Assembly (NCBI GenBank): GCA_003454665.1
Contig: DMKB01000256.1
Coordinates: forward strand, 1 to 14,114
Length of the DNA stretch: 14,114 bases
Reading direction: 5' to 3'
Source: Nitrospiraceae bacterium
Lineage (GTDB): Bacteria > Nitrospirota > UBA9217
The notes beneath the pieces were generated by a model. It was not told where the DNA came from, did no database searches, and was given only the letters and a program-made list of their open reading frames with translations. The position numbers and the translations under genes were made by a program. Below, in pieces: positions 6,256 through 13,454 of the stretch. How positions within the stretch are numbered: the first letter of the stretch is position 1; each line of letters opens with the position of its first letter.

Positions 6256-7959
6256 ATGTCACTCCTCGGATTCTGGCGAAGACACTACCGGGACATTCCC
6301 CGGATCAGGTACATCATCATGGTGGCCTCCCGATACGGATTCGGCCACATTGTGGAACAGATGGGCCTGCAGAGATTCGTGTCCTTCGGCAGGCGTGTTT
6401 TCACGTTCAGGAAATATCCTCAGCCCGACCGTCGTCGAAGCGCTCCGGAGCGTCTCCGGGTCGTATTCGAAGAGTTGGGCCCTTCCTTCATAAAGCTTGG
6501 GCAGGTCCTGGCCTGCAGGTCGGACATGCTTCCCACGGAGTATGCCCAGGAACTCTGTAAACTCACCGACTCGGTGAATCCCTTCCCTTTTGCAAAGGTC
6601 AAGGAGATCGTCGAAAAGGAACTCGATGCTCCGATTTCCCGCGTCTTTGCTGAGTTCGATCCCCGTCCGGAAGCCGCGGCGTCCATAGCCCAGGTACATC
6701 GTGCCCGGTTGACCGACGGCACCGAGGTTATGGTCAAGGTTCAGCGCCCCGATATTGACCGTATTATCGACCGGGACATCAGCATCCTCAGGGGGCTCGC
6801 CGAACTTATTGAGGCCTATATCCCTGAGATGGCCGTCTACAATCCTCCGGGGATTGTAGAGGAGTTCGCCCGCACGATAACCCGTGAGCTCGATTTTTTT
6901 GTCGAGTCTTCGAACGCCGTTCAGCTCAGGAACAATTTCGAGGAGAGCCCGATCCTTTACGTTCCCCGGGTATTCCCGCACCTGACGAGCAGACGGGTGC
7001 TGGTGATCGAGAAACTCGACGGCATCCGTATCGACGAATACGAACGGATAGTCCAGGCGGGGTTCGACCGTCGGGAAATCTCGCAGAAGGGCGCAGCGGC
7101 ATATTTCCAGATGATTTTTCAGGACGGCTTCTTCCATGGTGATCCTCATCCCGGGAACATCTTCGTGCTCCCCGACGGCAGACTGGGGGTCGTTGATTTC
7201 GGCATCATGGGCAGGGTGACCGATGAGAACATGGAGTACTTTGCCGATACGATCGTTGCACTCGTGAACCGTGATTTCAATTCCCTGGTACAGCAGTATA
7301 TGAACCTGGGTTTTGTATCCGACGAGATCGTTGATATCGAGCGGTTCCAGCGTGATCTTCGGGAGGACCTTGCGGAACTGTTCGAGCCCTATTACGGAAT
7401 GACGGTAAAGCAGATCGATTTCGGCGGATACGTGGACCGGCTTACCCAGCTGTCGCTTCGCCATGGGCTGAAAATGCCGCAGAACCTCTACGTGGTGAAC
7501 AAAACACTCGTTACCCTCGAGGGCATTCTCCGGCAGCTCGATCCTGACCTCGATTTCATCGAGGTTGCCAAGCCGCACGTTTCCCGGCTTATCCGCAGGA
7601 AAAAGGACCCGCTTCGGGCCTTGCGGTCGGCGCAGAAAAGCGCCGAAGATTTTTACGATGTATTTTCCCATTTTCCCCGCCAGCTCCAGGCGGGTTTCAG
7701 GAAGTTCATGCGCGGGGACGTCCAGATAAAGCTCCGGCATGAAGAGCTCGACCGATTAATCAGGGACATCGACAGATCCAGCAACCGCCTGTCCTTCAGC
7801 GTCATTACGGCGGCCATCATCGTCGGGTCGTCCATCATTATCCATTCCGGGCAGGGCACGACGATGTTCGGTCTGCCCATCGGCTTCATTGGGTATGTGA
7901 TCGCCGCGTTATTCGGCGTCTGGCTCTTGATCGGCATATTGCGATCAGGACAGTTGTAG
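6256..7959 (+). CDS. ubiB: UbiB/ABC1-family atypical kinase (AarF-type)
   Basis: A membrane-anchored member of the ABC1/ADCK/UbiB family, atypical protein-kinase-like ATPases needed for quinone (ubiquinone or menaquinone) biosynthesis and lipid homeostasis. At 567 residues the length is normal. Family features seen: the KxGQ motif at 80-83 (FIKLGQVLACRSDMLP), the Ala-rich loop replacing the kinase Gly-rich loop (AAASIAQVH at 140-148), the ATP-binding Lys161 in VMVKVQRP, the ExD motif Glu211/Asp213 in TRELDFF, the catalytic loop HGDPHPGN (294-301) and the metal-binding DFG (314-316). Two C-terminal membrane helices lie near 513-529 and 540-562, so the kinase domain probably faces the cytoplasm. 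It follows the phasin-like gene by 18 bases; the start has no strong ribosome binding site. No ubiquinone or menaquinone ring-modifying gene is nearby. Confidence 0.92.
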   Translation: MSLLGFWRRHYRDIPRIRYIIMVASRYGFGHIVEQMGLQRFVSFGRRVFTFRKYPQPDRRRSAPERLRVVFEELGPSFIKLGQVLACRSDMLPTEYAQELCKLTDSVNPFPFAKVKEIVEKELDAPISRVFAEFDPRPEAAASIAQVHRARLTDGTEVMVKVQRPDIDRIIDRDISILRGLAELIEAYIPEMAVYNPPGIVEEFARTITRELDFFVESSNAVQLRNNFEESPILYVPRVFPHLTSRRVLVIEKLDGIRIDEYERIVQAGFDRREISQKGAAAYFQMIFQDGFFHGDPHPGNIFVLPDGRLGVVDFGIMGRVTDENMEYFADTIVALVNRDFNSLVQQYMNLGFVSDEIVDIERFQRDLREDLAELFEPYYGMTVKQIDFGGYVDRLTQLSLRHGLKMPQNLYVVNKTLVTLEGILRQLDPDLDFIEVAKPHVSRLIRRKKDPLRALRSAQKSAEDFYDVFSHFPRQLQAGFRKFMRGDVQIKLRHEELDRLIRDIDRSSNRLSFSVITAAIIVGSSIIIHSGQGTTMFGLPIGFIGYVIAALFGVWLLIGILRSGQL

Positions 7960-8027
7960 CGCCTCGCGACGGGTTATCATCGCGGGCAGGATTGTTTGCA
8001 AAACAGGAGAGAGAAGGGGTCGGGGCA

Positions 8028-9107
8028 ATGAGCAACAAACGGAGCGTATCATCGCTCGTCGGGGGAACGAAACAGTGGATCATGCGCTATCCGTGGCTGT
8101 CTTTCCTGGCCGCCACGGTGATGCTTGCGGCGATTATCCATTTTTATGTTGCTCTCCTCGTGCCGCCGGCGCGGGAAGCGGCATGGCAGGAGATCGAGGT
8201 GACCAGGGGCATGAGTTTCAAGGCACTCTCGTCCACGTTGCACCGCAGAGGGGTCATCCGGTATCCCGGGTATTTCGAATTCTTTGCCCGCCTGCAGGGT
8301 ATTACACGGAACGTGCGAATCGGGTATTACGGCTTGGGCAGGCATATGAGCTTGTGGCAGGTGCTCCGGGCCTTCAGAAAAGGGCACATTATTGAGTACG
8401 CCGTCACCATCCCCGAAGGATACAATATGTTTCAGATCGGGTATGTCGTGGCAAAAACGCCTATCGCTTCCGGGTCGCGGCAGTTTATCCGCCTTGCCAG
8501 GGACAAGAGTTTTTCGCACAGCCTCGGTGTCGAGGCAGACACCCTCGAGGGGTACCTGTTCCCGGATACCTATTATTTCCCGAAAGGAACAACGATCGAA
8601 GAGGTGGCGCGACAGATGGTGCGGCGCTATCAGGCCCTCTTTGTCGACTCGTACCGCAGCCGCGCGGAAGAGATGGGATTCACCGAACATCAGATCATTA
8701 CGCTCGCATCGATCATCGAGAAAGAAGCAAAGTGGCCGTCAGAGCGGACGACGATATCAGCCGTCTATCACAACCGGCTGAAGATAGGCATGAAGCTCCA
8801 GGCCGACCCCACCGCGGTTTACGGAAAACAGGCGTGGGTGCGGAAGGTTACGTCACGGGACCTGAAGCGAAAAACCCGGTATAACACCTATATTTACAAG
8901 GGGCTCCCACCGGGACCGATCGCCAATCCCGGGCATGGCTCGATATTGGCGGCCCTCCACCCTGAACCCGTGGACTACCTCTTTTTTGTCGCCCAGGGTG
9001 ACGGCTCGCACTTCTTTTCGAAGGACTACGCGACCCATCGCAGTGCGGTCAAACGCTACCGGGCCGTCCAACAAAATGCCCGGCGGAATCGGAACAAGCA
9101 GCGGTAA
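8028..9107 (+). CDS. mltG: Endolytic murein transglycosylase MltG (YceG family)
   Basis: An inner-membrane lytic transglycosylase that cuts nascent glycan strands and sets their length. From the ATG at 8028 the protein is 359 residues: a short cytoplasmic N-terminus, one membrane helix at about 23-45, then a periplasmic domain beginning with a LysM-like fold (EIEVTRGMSFKALSSTL). Family signatures follow: VTIPEGYNMFQI (126-137), EGYLFPDTYYFP (174-185), LASIIEKEA (226-234) with the presumed catalytic Glu231 (equivalent of E. coli Glu218), and YNTYIYKGLPPGPIANPG (285-302). AAGGGG at 8014-8019, eight bases ahead, supports this ATG over the in-frame TTG at 7992. The gap after ubiB is 68 bases; they may be co-transcribed. 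The gene ends 44 bases from the convergent kinase gene, with no evident terminator between. Confidence 0.95.
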   Translation: MSNKRSVSSLVGGTKQWIMRYPWLSFLAATVMLAAIIHFYVALLVPPAREAAWQEIEVTRGMSFKALSSTLHRRGVIRYPGYFEFFARLQGITRNVRIGYYGLGRHMSLWQVLRAFRKGHIIEYAVTIPEGYNMFQIGYVVAKTPIASGSRQFIRLARDKSFSHSLGVEADTLEGYLFPDTYYFPKGTTIEEVARQMVRRYQALFVDSYRSRAEEMGFTEHQIITLASIIEKEAKWPSERTTISAVYHNRLKIGMKLQADPTAVYGKQAWVRKVTSRDLKRKTRYNTYIYKGLPPGPIANPGHGSILAALHPEPVDYLFFVAQGDGSHFFSKDYATHRSAVKRYRAVQQNARRNRNKQR

Positions 9108-9151
9108 CGGGCAGATCGTTCCCTCCGCACCCTTGCCATGAGAGGAATACC

Positions 9152-10858
9152 TTACGCCGCGAAGTGGTTTGACGTCTTTTTGGGGGGGGCGGTAATATCC
9201 CGGATCTTCCGGTGAAGGTCTTTCGGGTGGAAGGGCTTCGTCAAATAGTGCGCCCCGGTGGTGCGCAGAAAATCGTGTGCTTCCTGGCTCGACGTGTCTC
9301 CCGAGATAAAGATGGTTTTCTTGATTGTGTCGCCCATGTCCTGCATCTGCTTATAGATACTTTCGGATTGAAGGTCCGGAAGCTTCATATCGCAGATAAT
9401 GATATCGTAAGAACCCCGGCGCAGCAGGGTAAGGGCATCCGTGCCGGTGCCGGCGGTATCAACGCGGTTCCCCTGCAGGGTAAGGATGTCCCGCAGCGAC
9501 TCCCGTATCGCAGCCTCGTCATCCACGATGAGTATATTCAGCCCCTGGTCGGAGCATGAGACACCGACGGAGGAGTGTCTTGCCGATTTGCCGGCAACGG
9601 CGGGAAGTTGGATATGAAATGTCGTGCCTCCCTGCGCCGCGCTTTCAGCACGAATTCTTCCGCCATGGGACTCGATGATGTTGCTCGCAATGGGCAGACC
9701 CAGGCCGGTTCCCGTGCCGGCCTTCTTTGTCGTGAAAAAGGGCAGGAAGATGTTTTTGATGCTTTCCTCGCCGATGCCGGGACCGTTATCCCTGATCCGG
9801 ACAACAGCCAGTGATCCTTCGCGCGTTGTTTCGATTCTGATGACCCCGTCTTGTTTCTGTTCCGCCAGTGCCTGTATTGCATTGTTGAGGACATTGAAAA
9901 ACACCTGGAGGAGCTGGTCCGCGTCAGCCAGAGCTACGCAGTCGGAGGATAGGTATTTCCTCACGGAGATGCGGTTTTTGCTGATCTCGGCTGACAGGGC
10001 GTCCAGGGTCTTGTCCAGCAGATCTTCCAGATCCACCGGTGATTTCTTGAAATTCGTTTTCCTGGCAAAACCGAGCATGCTGCGGGTTATTCTCTTGGCC
10101 CGATCCGCCTCTTTCAGAATTTTATCGACCATGGTTTGGCTTTCCGGGGCGCCCGACATCTTGCGGAGCGCCTCGGCGTAGCCCATGATGCCGGTCAAGG
10201 GGTTGTTGATTTCATGGGCAACGCTCGCGATGAGCAGGCCGAGGGCCGAGAATTTTTCCGCCTGCACGATGTGCTGCCGTGCATTCCGAAGCTTCTGGGC
10301 CTCCGTCGAGAGGCTTTTCTGCAGAAGGGTATTTTCGATGGTGAGGGAGATCCGGGAACTGACGGACTGAAGAAGTGCCCGGCTTTGTTCCGGGATCGGG
10401 CCGGGAGCAGGACGGCCTGCTGCAAGCACTCCAACGGTTTTTCCCTTGATCGAAAGGGGAAGCACGGCAGCGGCACCGGCGGTGAAGAACGCGCCGTTGC
10501 CCGGAGTTCCGGCGGGGGGATCAGTACCGGTGTCTTCCCGGTATTCGCACGTGCCTGTTGCGGCCACACGGGCCAGGAGATTGTCCTCATCGGACAACGA
10601 TACGGTCCAGCCCTTGAGGGCCCTGGAGGCGGATTTTTTAAAGCCTGCCCCGTGAGTGAAGAGGAGCTTCTTGTCACCCTCGTTCAACAGGAGGACTGCG
10701 AAGCGCTCGAATCCCGTGATTCCGCCAAGACATGCTGCAGCGGTGGAGATCTGTTCACCCACGCCATGCCCTGACGCCAGCGCTGCGGTCACCCCGCGCA
10801 GGAGCGTCTTCCTGTCAATGACCTCGACCTGTGTTTCCTTCTGCTTTTGTCTCTTCAT
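9152..10858 (-). CDS. Hybrid sensor histidine kinase (GAF-HisKA-HATPase-REC)
   Basis: A soluble-looking two-component hybrid kinase with no membrane helix. From the ATG at 10858 (568 residues) it has a GAF-type sensor domain at about 20-178, a short helical linker, a HisKA dimerisation domain with phospho-acceptor His215 (SVAHEINNPLTGI), and a HATPase_c domain with N box Asn326 (NVLNNAIQAL), G1 DNGPGIG (357-363) and G2 GTGTGLGL (381-388). The C-terminal receiver domain (440-553) has the acidic pair Asp446/Asp447, phospho-acceptor Asp490, Ser519 and Lys541. The start is set by GGAG at 10865-10868 (on the minus strand), six bases before the ATG; an ATG six bases upstream has its SD too close. 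The signal and partner are unknown: there is no separate response regulator or output domain nearby. A run of eight C followed by five A lies in the last codons. Confidence 0.93.
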   Translation of the reverse strand: MKRQKQKETQVEVIDRKTLLRGVTAALASGHGVGEQISTAAACLGGITGFERFAVLLLNEGDKKLLFTHGAGFKKSASRALKGWTVSLSDEDNLLARVAATGTCEYREDTGTDPPAGTPGNGAFFTAGAAAVLPLSIKGKTVGVLAAGRPAPGPIPEQSRALLQSVSSRISLTIENTLLQKSLSTEAQKLRNARQHIVQAEKFSALGLLIASVAHEINNPLTGIMGYAEALRKMSGAPESQTMVDKILKEADRAKRITRSMLGFARKTNFKKSPVDLEDLLDKTLDALSAEISKNRISVRKYLSSDCVALADADQLLQVFFNVLNNAIQALAEQKQDGVIRIETTREGSLAVVRIRDNGPGIGEESIKNIFLPFFTTKKAGTGTGLGLPIASNIIESHGGRIRAESAAQGGTTFHIQLPAVAGKSARHSSVGVSCSDQGLNILIVDDEAAIRESLRDILTLQGNRVDTAGTGTDALTLLRRGSYDIIICDMKLPDLQSESIYKQMQDMGDTIKKTIFISGDTSSQEAHDFLRTTGAHYLTKPFHPKDLHRKIRDITAPPKKTSNHFAA

Positions 10859-10939
10859 TGCCATCTCCACTGGTACTGAACAACAGCAAGAAACGTCAGA
10901 AGTTTCGTGAATCAAGGTTGAACGGGTATTACGCTAAGG

Positions 10940-10958
10940 GGAACGGATCTCCTGTTCC
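10940..10958 (-). promoter_or_regulatory. Hairpin presenting AGGAG in its loop, kinase leader
   Basis: On the minus strand GGAAC and GTTCC (10958-10954 and 10944-10940) pair around the 9-base loop AGGAGATCC. GGA in a hairpin loop is the form recognised by CsrA/RsmA proteins. It lies about 80 bases before the kinase ATG, so it is not the gene's own ribosome binding site. Confidence 0.3.
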
Positions 10959-10976
10959 ACGAATCCGGCTCTGCAT

Positions 10977-11014
10977 GACTGCGCAGCCTTGTGCGCCTTT
11001 TCTTGCACGCAGTC
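10977..11014 (-). ncRNA. Two-part stem in the kinase leader
   Basis: GACTGC (10977-10982) is the reverse complement of GCAGTC (11009-11014), and inside it GTGC (10991-10994) pairs with GCAC (11005-11008). Together they form a stacked stem with an asymmetric internal loop. This is a predicted RNA structure only; no known family was recognised. Confidence 0.3.
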
Positions 11015-11068
11015 GGATGAGCGGAACCGCGCTGAAAGAGCGAACAGGGACCCCGCAGTGCCGCTTTA

Positions 11069-11087
11069 GTCCCGCTATAAGCGGGAC
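11069..11087 (-). ncRNA. Strong 8-base-pair hairpin in the kinase leader
   Basis: GTCCCGCT (11069-11076) and AGCGGGAC (11080-11087) are exact reverse complements with a 3-base loop. It is the most stable single hairpin in the gap and reads as a stem on either strand. A further GGGTCCC downstream on the minus strand (near 11048-11054) could pair with the same AGCGGGAC arm as an alternative. Confidence 0.4.
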
Positions 11088-11116
11088 CGAGGGGCTCCAT
11101 GTATTTTTTTACAGCG

Positions 11117-11146
11117 AAAAAAAGGGAATGGGGTTTTTTAGCCCCA
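11117..11146 (-). terminator. Terminator-like hairpin early in the kinase leader
   Basis: On the minus strand TGGGG (11146-11142 read in reverse) pairs with CCCCA (11133-11129) around CTAAAAAA. After TTCCC comes a run of seven T (11123-11117). The stem is only five pairs and the T run is five bases late, so it would be a weak intrinsic terminator. It would stop a transcript from the 11222-11249 promoter after roughly 100 bases. The arm GGGGCT can instead pair with AGCCCC at about 11090-11095, an attenuator-like choice. Confidence 0.35.
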
Positions 11147-11221
11147 GGGTAAAGGCACCATAGTTTCTAAGTTTAACATATATTTACGGGAAGTGCAGAA
11201 TTTTTTCAATAAAATTATATA

Positions 11222-11249
11222 CTTATACGAATAAAGAGACGTGCGTCAA
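11222..11249 (-). promoter_or_regulatory. Sigma70-type promoter for the histidine kinase
   Basis: On the minus strand a -35 box TTGACG (11249-11244) and a -10 box TATAAG (11227-11222) are separated by 16 bases, each matching five of six consensus positions. Transcription would start near 11215, about 355 bases before the kinase ATG. Confidence 0.6.
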
Positions 11250-11265
11250 GGTAAAAGACTCTGGA

Positions 11266-11312
11266 GAGCCGCGCCGACGTGCAGGGGCTGCATGAGCGCT
11301 CAATGCCGGCTC
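11266..11312 (-). terminator. Nested inverted repeat downstream of the permease operon
   Basis: GAGCCG (11266-11271) pairs with CGGCTC (11307-11312). Inside lie a perfect TGCAG-GGG-CTGCA hairpin (11280-11292) and the palindrome GAGCGCTC (11294-11301). On the minus strand it is followed within about 15 bases by a short T run (TCTTTT), so it may end the permease transcript. It is a weak terminator candidate. Confidence 0.3.
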
Positions 11313-11435
11313 CCTGTCCTGTCCGCGCTTCACCTCTTCACCATTGGCGCCATAGCTCATATTTTACAATAGGTTGCCAGCCACTCTCCTGCTCGTGTCA
11401 GAAAAGGGCATCTTGCAGACTGCGGGGTATGCTGT

Positions 11436-12293
11436 TTAACCATTCATCCCTCGGATCCGGGGGTCGAGGGCGTCGCGGATGCCCTCACCGAGGAGGTTAT
11501 ACCCGAGTACGGTAACGAGAATCGCCAATCCCGGGAAGACCGAGAGCCACCAGGCGATCTCGATATTCTCCCTGCCCGACGCGAGCAGGCTGCCCCAGCT
11601 CGGCGTCGGAGGCTGAATGCCGAGTCCCAGGAAGCTCAGTCCGGACTCGACAAGAATGGCAGCGCCGATACCGAGTGTGGCCGACACATATATGGGCGAG
11701 ATGCCGTTCGGAAGGATGTGTCTGAAGATGATTCGCATATCCGATGCGCCGAGGGCCCGCTCAGCTACGACGAACTCCCGCTCTTTAAGGGCCATGAACT
11801 CCGCACGGACCAGACGGGTAGGCTCCATCCAGGTGGTGAAGCCGATGACGGCCATGATGATCCAGATGCTCGGTTTGAGGATGGTAACGATCGCCAGGAT
11901 GAGAAAGATGGTGGGTACCGCGAGCATGATGTCAACGGCCCGCATGATGACCGTGTCGACGATCCTGCCGAAGTAGCCGGCAATCGATCCCATAACGACT
12001 CCGATGACGGTTGCAATGCCGACGGCAACAAATCCCACGAGGAGGGATATCCAGGCGCCCCCGATCATGCGGGCCAGGACATCCCTGCCCAGCTCGTCCG
12101 TTCCGAGGGGATGGGAAAGGCTCGGGCCGTTGAGGATGTTTTTGACATCAATGGCTGTCGGGTCAGGGGGATAGACAAGGGGCCCCAGAACGGCGACGAC
12201 AAGCATTCCGACAACGAGTACGCCGCCGGCAACGGCGAGGCGGTTCTTGAGAAATTGCTGAACCGTTGATCCCGGGACGGATATTTTTTTCAT
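11436..12293 (-). CDS. ABC transporter permease, dipeptide/oligopeptide type (DppC-like)
   Basis: Second membrane subunit of a peptide/nickel-type (Dpp/Opp) importer. The 285-residue protein has about six membrane helices (near 19-40, 82-108, 120-138, 143-158, 202-224, 250-270). It carries the family signature HPLGTDELGRDVLARMIGGA (61-80) and the cytoplasmic EAA loop ERALGASDMRIIFRHILPN (178-196) that contacts the ATPase. The typical DppC ending GYNLLGEGIRDALDPRIRG is present. AGGAG (12305-12301, minus strand) lies seven bases before the ATG at 12293, which decides this start over an open extension to 12401 that would overlap dppB. It begins 13 bases after the dppB-like stop, so the two form an operon. 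Substrate (di/oligopeptide, nickel or other) cannot be assigned from the permease alone. Confidence 0.93.
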   Translation of the reverse strand: MKKISVPGSTVQQFLKNRLAVAGGVLVVGMLVVAVLGPLVYPPDPTAIDVKNILNGPSLSHPLGTDELGRDVLARMIGGAWISLLVGFVAVGIATVIGVVMGSIAGYFGRIVDTVIMRAVDIMLAVPTIFLILAIVTILKPSIWIIMAVIGFTTWMEPTRLVRAEFMALKEREFVVAERALGASDMRIIFRHILPNGISPIYVSATLGIGAAILVESGLSFLGLGIQPPTPSWGSLLASGRENIEIAWWLSVFPGLAILVTVLGYNLLGEGIRDALDPRIRGMNG

Positions 12294-12306
12294 GGCAATT
12301 CTCCTG

Positions 12307-13284
12307 TTACTCCTGTCCCAGGCGTACCCGCGGATCAGCGAAGGCATACCCGATATCGGCCAGCAGGTTCCCGAGCATGGTGAGCACCGCTCCCGGCGCA
12401 AGAATTCCCATCACGACATTGTAGTCCCTTTGCAGGGCGGCTTCGAAAAACAACCGCCCCATGCCGGGGATACCGAAGACCGTTTCCAGGATAACGCTGC
12501 CGCCGATCAATCCCGGGATGGCGAATCCGATGATCGTGATCACCGGCATGAGCGCATTGCGGAGGGCGTGCTTGTAGAACACCATGACTTCCGGGAGCCC
12601 CTTGGCCCGCGCGGTCCGGATATAGTCCTGGCGCAGCACCTCGAGCATGTTGTTTCTCATGTATCGGGAAATGCCGGCAAGCCCGCCAAATGCCGAGACA
12701 AACACGGGAAGAATGAAGTGTTCGGCCTGGTCCATGAAACGCTGCCAGGGAGTGAAGGCGGATACATCCAGGCTCTGTATTCCGGAAATCGGGAGCATGC
12801 CCAACTGAACCCCGAAGACATAGATGAGGAGCAGAGCGAGCCAGAAGGACGGCGTTGCAAAACCCACAAAGACGAAGACCGTAACGAAGCGATCGATCAG
12901 TGAATACTGGTGCGTGGCAGACAAGACCCCTATGGGGATTGCGATCAGGAAGATGAGGGTCAGTGCGAGAATGTTGATCTTGAGCGTTATGGGGAGGCTC
13001 TCGAGTATCTTATCCTTCACCTTGCGGCCGTCGGCAAAGGCCTCGCCAAAGTCAAGAGTCAGAAATTTTTTGAGCCACGTTATATACTGCTTGTGGAAGG
13101 GCTGGTCGGCGCCGTAGAGCTTCCTGAGGCGCTGCCGGGCCTCGGCCGAGGCCTTGGCGGAAAAATCCATCTGTGCCTCAGCAGGGCCTCCCGGAGCGAG
13201 GTGCATGATGCCGAAATTGAGCAGCGTTATGCCGAAGAGGATGGGGATGATCAGGAGTAAGCGTTTTGTGATATAGCGAGCCAT
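12307..13284 (-). CDS. ABC transporter permease, dipeptide/oligopeptide type (DppB-like)
   Basis: First membrane subunit of the same importer. The 325-residue protein has the DppB opening MARYITKRLLLIIPILFGIT with its first helix (9-29) and HLAPGGP (28-34). Then follow a periplasmic insert of about 65 residues, KFLTLDFGEAF (72-82), and four to five further helices (about 101-121, 135-160, 190-205, 245-268, 290-312). The EAA loop is ARAKGLPEVMVFYKHALRN (225-243), followed by GGSVILETVFGIPGMGRL. The ATG at 13284 has no clear ribosome binding site and no good promoter was found in the 170 bases before it, which are filled by a heptamer repeat. Neither a substrate-binding protein (DppA) nor the ATPases (DppD, DppF) are in the window; they would be distant, or downstream genes are absent since the kinase gene follows. 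Confidence 0.94.
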   Translation of the reverse strand: MARYITKRLLLIIPILFGITLLNFGIMHLAPGGPAEAQMDFSAKASAEARQRLRKLYGADQPFHKQYITWLKKFLTLDFGEAFADGRKVKDKILESLPITLKINILALTLIFLIAIPIGVLSATHQYSLIDRFVTVFVFVGFATPSFWLALLLIYVFGVQLGMLPISGIQSLDVSAFTPWQRFMDQAEHFILPVFVSAFGGLAGISRYMRNNMLEVLRQDYIRTARAKGLPEVMVFYKHALRNALMPVITIIGFAIPGLIGGSVILETVFGIPGMGRLFFEAALQRDYNVVMGILAPGAVLTMLGNLLADIGYAFADPRVRLGQE

Positions 13285-13340
13285 GGAGGACGGTTGTTTC
13301 GGCGGTTGTGCAAAAAAATCAACGGGCTGGAAACGCTAGT

Positions 13341-13453
13341 CTGTTATCTTTTTCCTGTCTACTGTCTACAGCTTTCTGTCTGTTGTCTCTAGTCTGTTCT
13401 CTGTAGTCTATAACTTGTTATCTTTTTCCTGACTCCTGACTCCTGACTCCGTA
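13341..13453. repeat. Array of about 16 degenerate heptamers between dppB-like and EF-Tu-like genes
   Basis: The sequence divides without gaps into 7-base units: CTGTTAT, CTTTTTC, CTGTCTA, CTGTCTA, CAGCTTT, CTGTCTG, TTGTCTC, TAGTCTG, TTCTCTG, TAGTCTA, TAACTTG, TTATCTT, TTTCCTG, ACTCCTG, ACTCCTG, ACTCCGT. It is pyrimidine-rich on the + strand. A longer exact repeat TGTTATCTTTTTCCTG occurs at 13342-13357 and again at 13416-13431. TCCTGAC is repeated three times head to tail at 13427-13447. It ends at the stop codon of the EF-Tu-like gene. It has no spacers and is not a CRISPR. Confidence 0.75.
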
Positions 13454-13454
13454 A

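Larger units (their letters stand above)
10859..11435. other. 577-base gene-free region; probable long 5' leader of the kinase gene
   Basis: No convincing gene is seen on either strand. On the minus strand it contains a promoter (11222-11249) and then about 355 bases before the kinase start. That stretch holds four hairpins (11129-11146, 11069-11087, 10977-11014, 10940-10958). Upstream of the promoter, between it and the permease stop, is a further nested inverted repeat (11266-11312). The stretch 11100-11235 is much more A/T-rich than the flanking genes. I could not match it to a riboswitch class by eye. Confidence 0.55.

Noticed and set aside
6259..7740. Long open frame (493 codons) antisense to ubiB
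   Set aside because: It exactly shadows ubiB, whose full motif set is present, and its translation resembles no family. High GC third positions explain the open frame.
7960..8027. Hairpin CGCGA/TCGCG (7965-7984) between ubiB and mltG as a terminator
   Set aside because: The stem has only five pairs with a 10-base loop and no T run, and mltG follows on the same strand.
11100..11250. Known riboswitch (c-di-GMP GEMM, glycine, cobalamin) before the kinase gene
   Set aside because: The expected conserved cores (for example a GEMM-type GGGCAAACC with a matching tetraloop, or a full B12 box) could not be found by eye; a covariance-model scan would be decisive.
12294..12401. 36-residue N-terminal extension of the DppC-like permease
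   Set aside because: It would overlap the dppB-like gene by about 95 bases, is Arg/Ser-rich, and the ATG at 12293 has a good AGGAG seven bases upstream.
13341..13453. CRISPR array
   Set aside because: Units are 7 bases and contiguous, without spacers or conserved long repeats, and no cas gene is near.
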